DNA of 5,371 nucleotides from Oscillospiraceae bacterium (GTDB lineage Bacteria; Bacillota; Clostridia; Oscillospirales; Oscillospiraceae). Location of the stretch: assembly GCA_031255955.1 (NCBI GenBank), contig JAIRRO010000028.1:1-5371 (forward strand), in the 5' to 3' direction. The position numbers were made by a program, and so were the translations under genes. Position 1 is the stretch's first letter, and the number at the start of each line of letters is the position of its first letter. The notes beneath the pieces are model-generated. The model ran no database searches and was not told the origin of the DNA. It worked only from the letters and a program-made list of their open reading frames with translations. Below are positions 5,213 through 5,371 of this stretch, piece after piece.

Positions 5213-5287
5213 TGGTGACCCGTAGGAGAGTCGAACTCCTGATTGCGGCGTGAGAGGCCGCCGTCTTGACCACTTGACCAACGGGCC
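5213..5287 (-). tRNA. tRNA-Glu (anticodon CTC)
   Basis: This is a 75-nt cloverleaf including an encoded CCA end (5215-5213). The acceptor stem is GGCCCGT with ACGGGTC, one G-U pair at the second position. The anticodon stem GCGGC/GCCGC encloses the loop CTCTCAC, giving anticodon CUC at 5254-5252, which reads GAG. The T-arm is AGGAG/CTCCT with loop TTCGACT. The opening GGCCCGTTGGTC is characteristic of bacterial tRNA-Glu. It follows tRNA-Lys after a single base, so both must be cut from one precursor. Confidence 0.96.
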
Positions 5288-5288
5288 G

Positions 5289-5364
<76 letters not shown>

Positions 5365-5371
5365 TTATTGT

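Noticed and set aside
5213..5240. Search for a duplicate of the tRNA-Glu 3' end as an attachment site
   Set aside because: By eye I found no second copy of the T-arm/3' end sequence elsewhere in the window, so there is no att pair to report.
5025..5273. 82-codon frame on the minus strand across the tRNA, terminator and promoter
   Set aside because: It reads through tRNA-Glu, a terminator and the toxin-antitoxin promoter, which are all better supported.

Overview
The window looks like chromosome from a moderately GC-rich Gram-positive, probably a member of the Clostridia. That assignment is inference. It rests on near-consensus sigma-A promoters (two with TTGACA, three with an extended -10), purine-rich AGGAGG-like ribosome binding sites, CCA-encoded tRNA genes, and a small two-helix zinc-ribbon protein of a kind I associate from memory with Firmicutes. 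No single gene fixes the species.

Every gene I can support is on the minus strand, so the window reads in biological order from right to left. At the right edge is a tandem tRNA-Lys(CTT) and tRNA-Glu(CTC) pair separated by one base. A strong GC-rich terminator hairpin follows at 5175-5207. Next comes a compact HigBA-type toxin-antitoxin operon: a RelE/HigB (Gp49-like) toxin at 4738-5085, then an XRE-family antitoxin that starts with GTG at 4741 and overlaps the toxin stop by four bases. Its promoter has consensus -35 and -10 boxes and carries an 8-bp inverted repeat across the -10 and spacer, which fits an autoregulatory operator. I see no terminator after the antitoxin. A separate modest promoter (4396-4424) lies just before the dominant gene, a hybrid sensor histidine kinase of about 1160 residues. 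That kinase has an extracytoplasmic sensor of about 540 residues flanked by two membrane helices, then HAMP, PAS, HisKA, HATPase and a C-terminal receiver domain.

Downstream, an extended -10 promoter (764-772) drives a small two-helix membrane protein with a C-terminal CxxC-x16-CxxC zinc ribbon (339-734). The left 338 bases are mostly non-coding on current evidence. They hold a perfect 9-bp inverted repeat (256-291), a 12-bp tandem A-tract repeat (209-232) and a strong leftward promoter (165-194) whose spacer is almost filled by two copies of one 8-mer. That promoter points toward a possible gene starting at 82 and running off the window.

The content reads as ordinary core chromosome (tRNAs, a sensor kinase, a small membrane protein) with one accessory module, the toxin-antitoxin pair, next to the tRNA cluster. 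I found no convincing evidence of a wholly new system. The points most worth checking are the large sensor domain of the kinase, the architecture of the toxin-antitoxin operator, and the strong promoter at the left edge.
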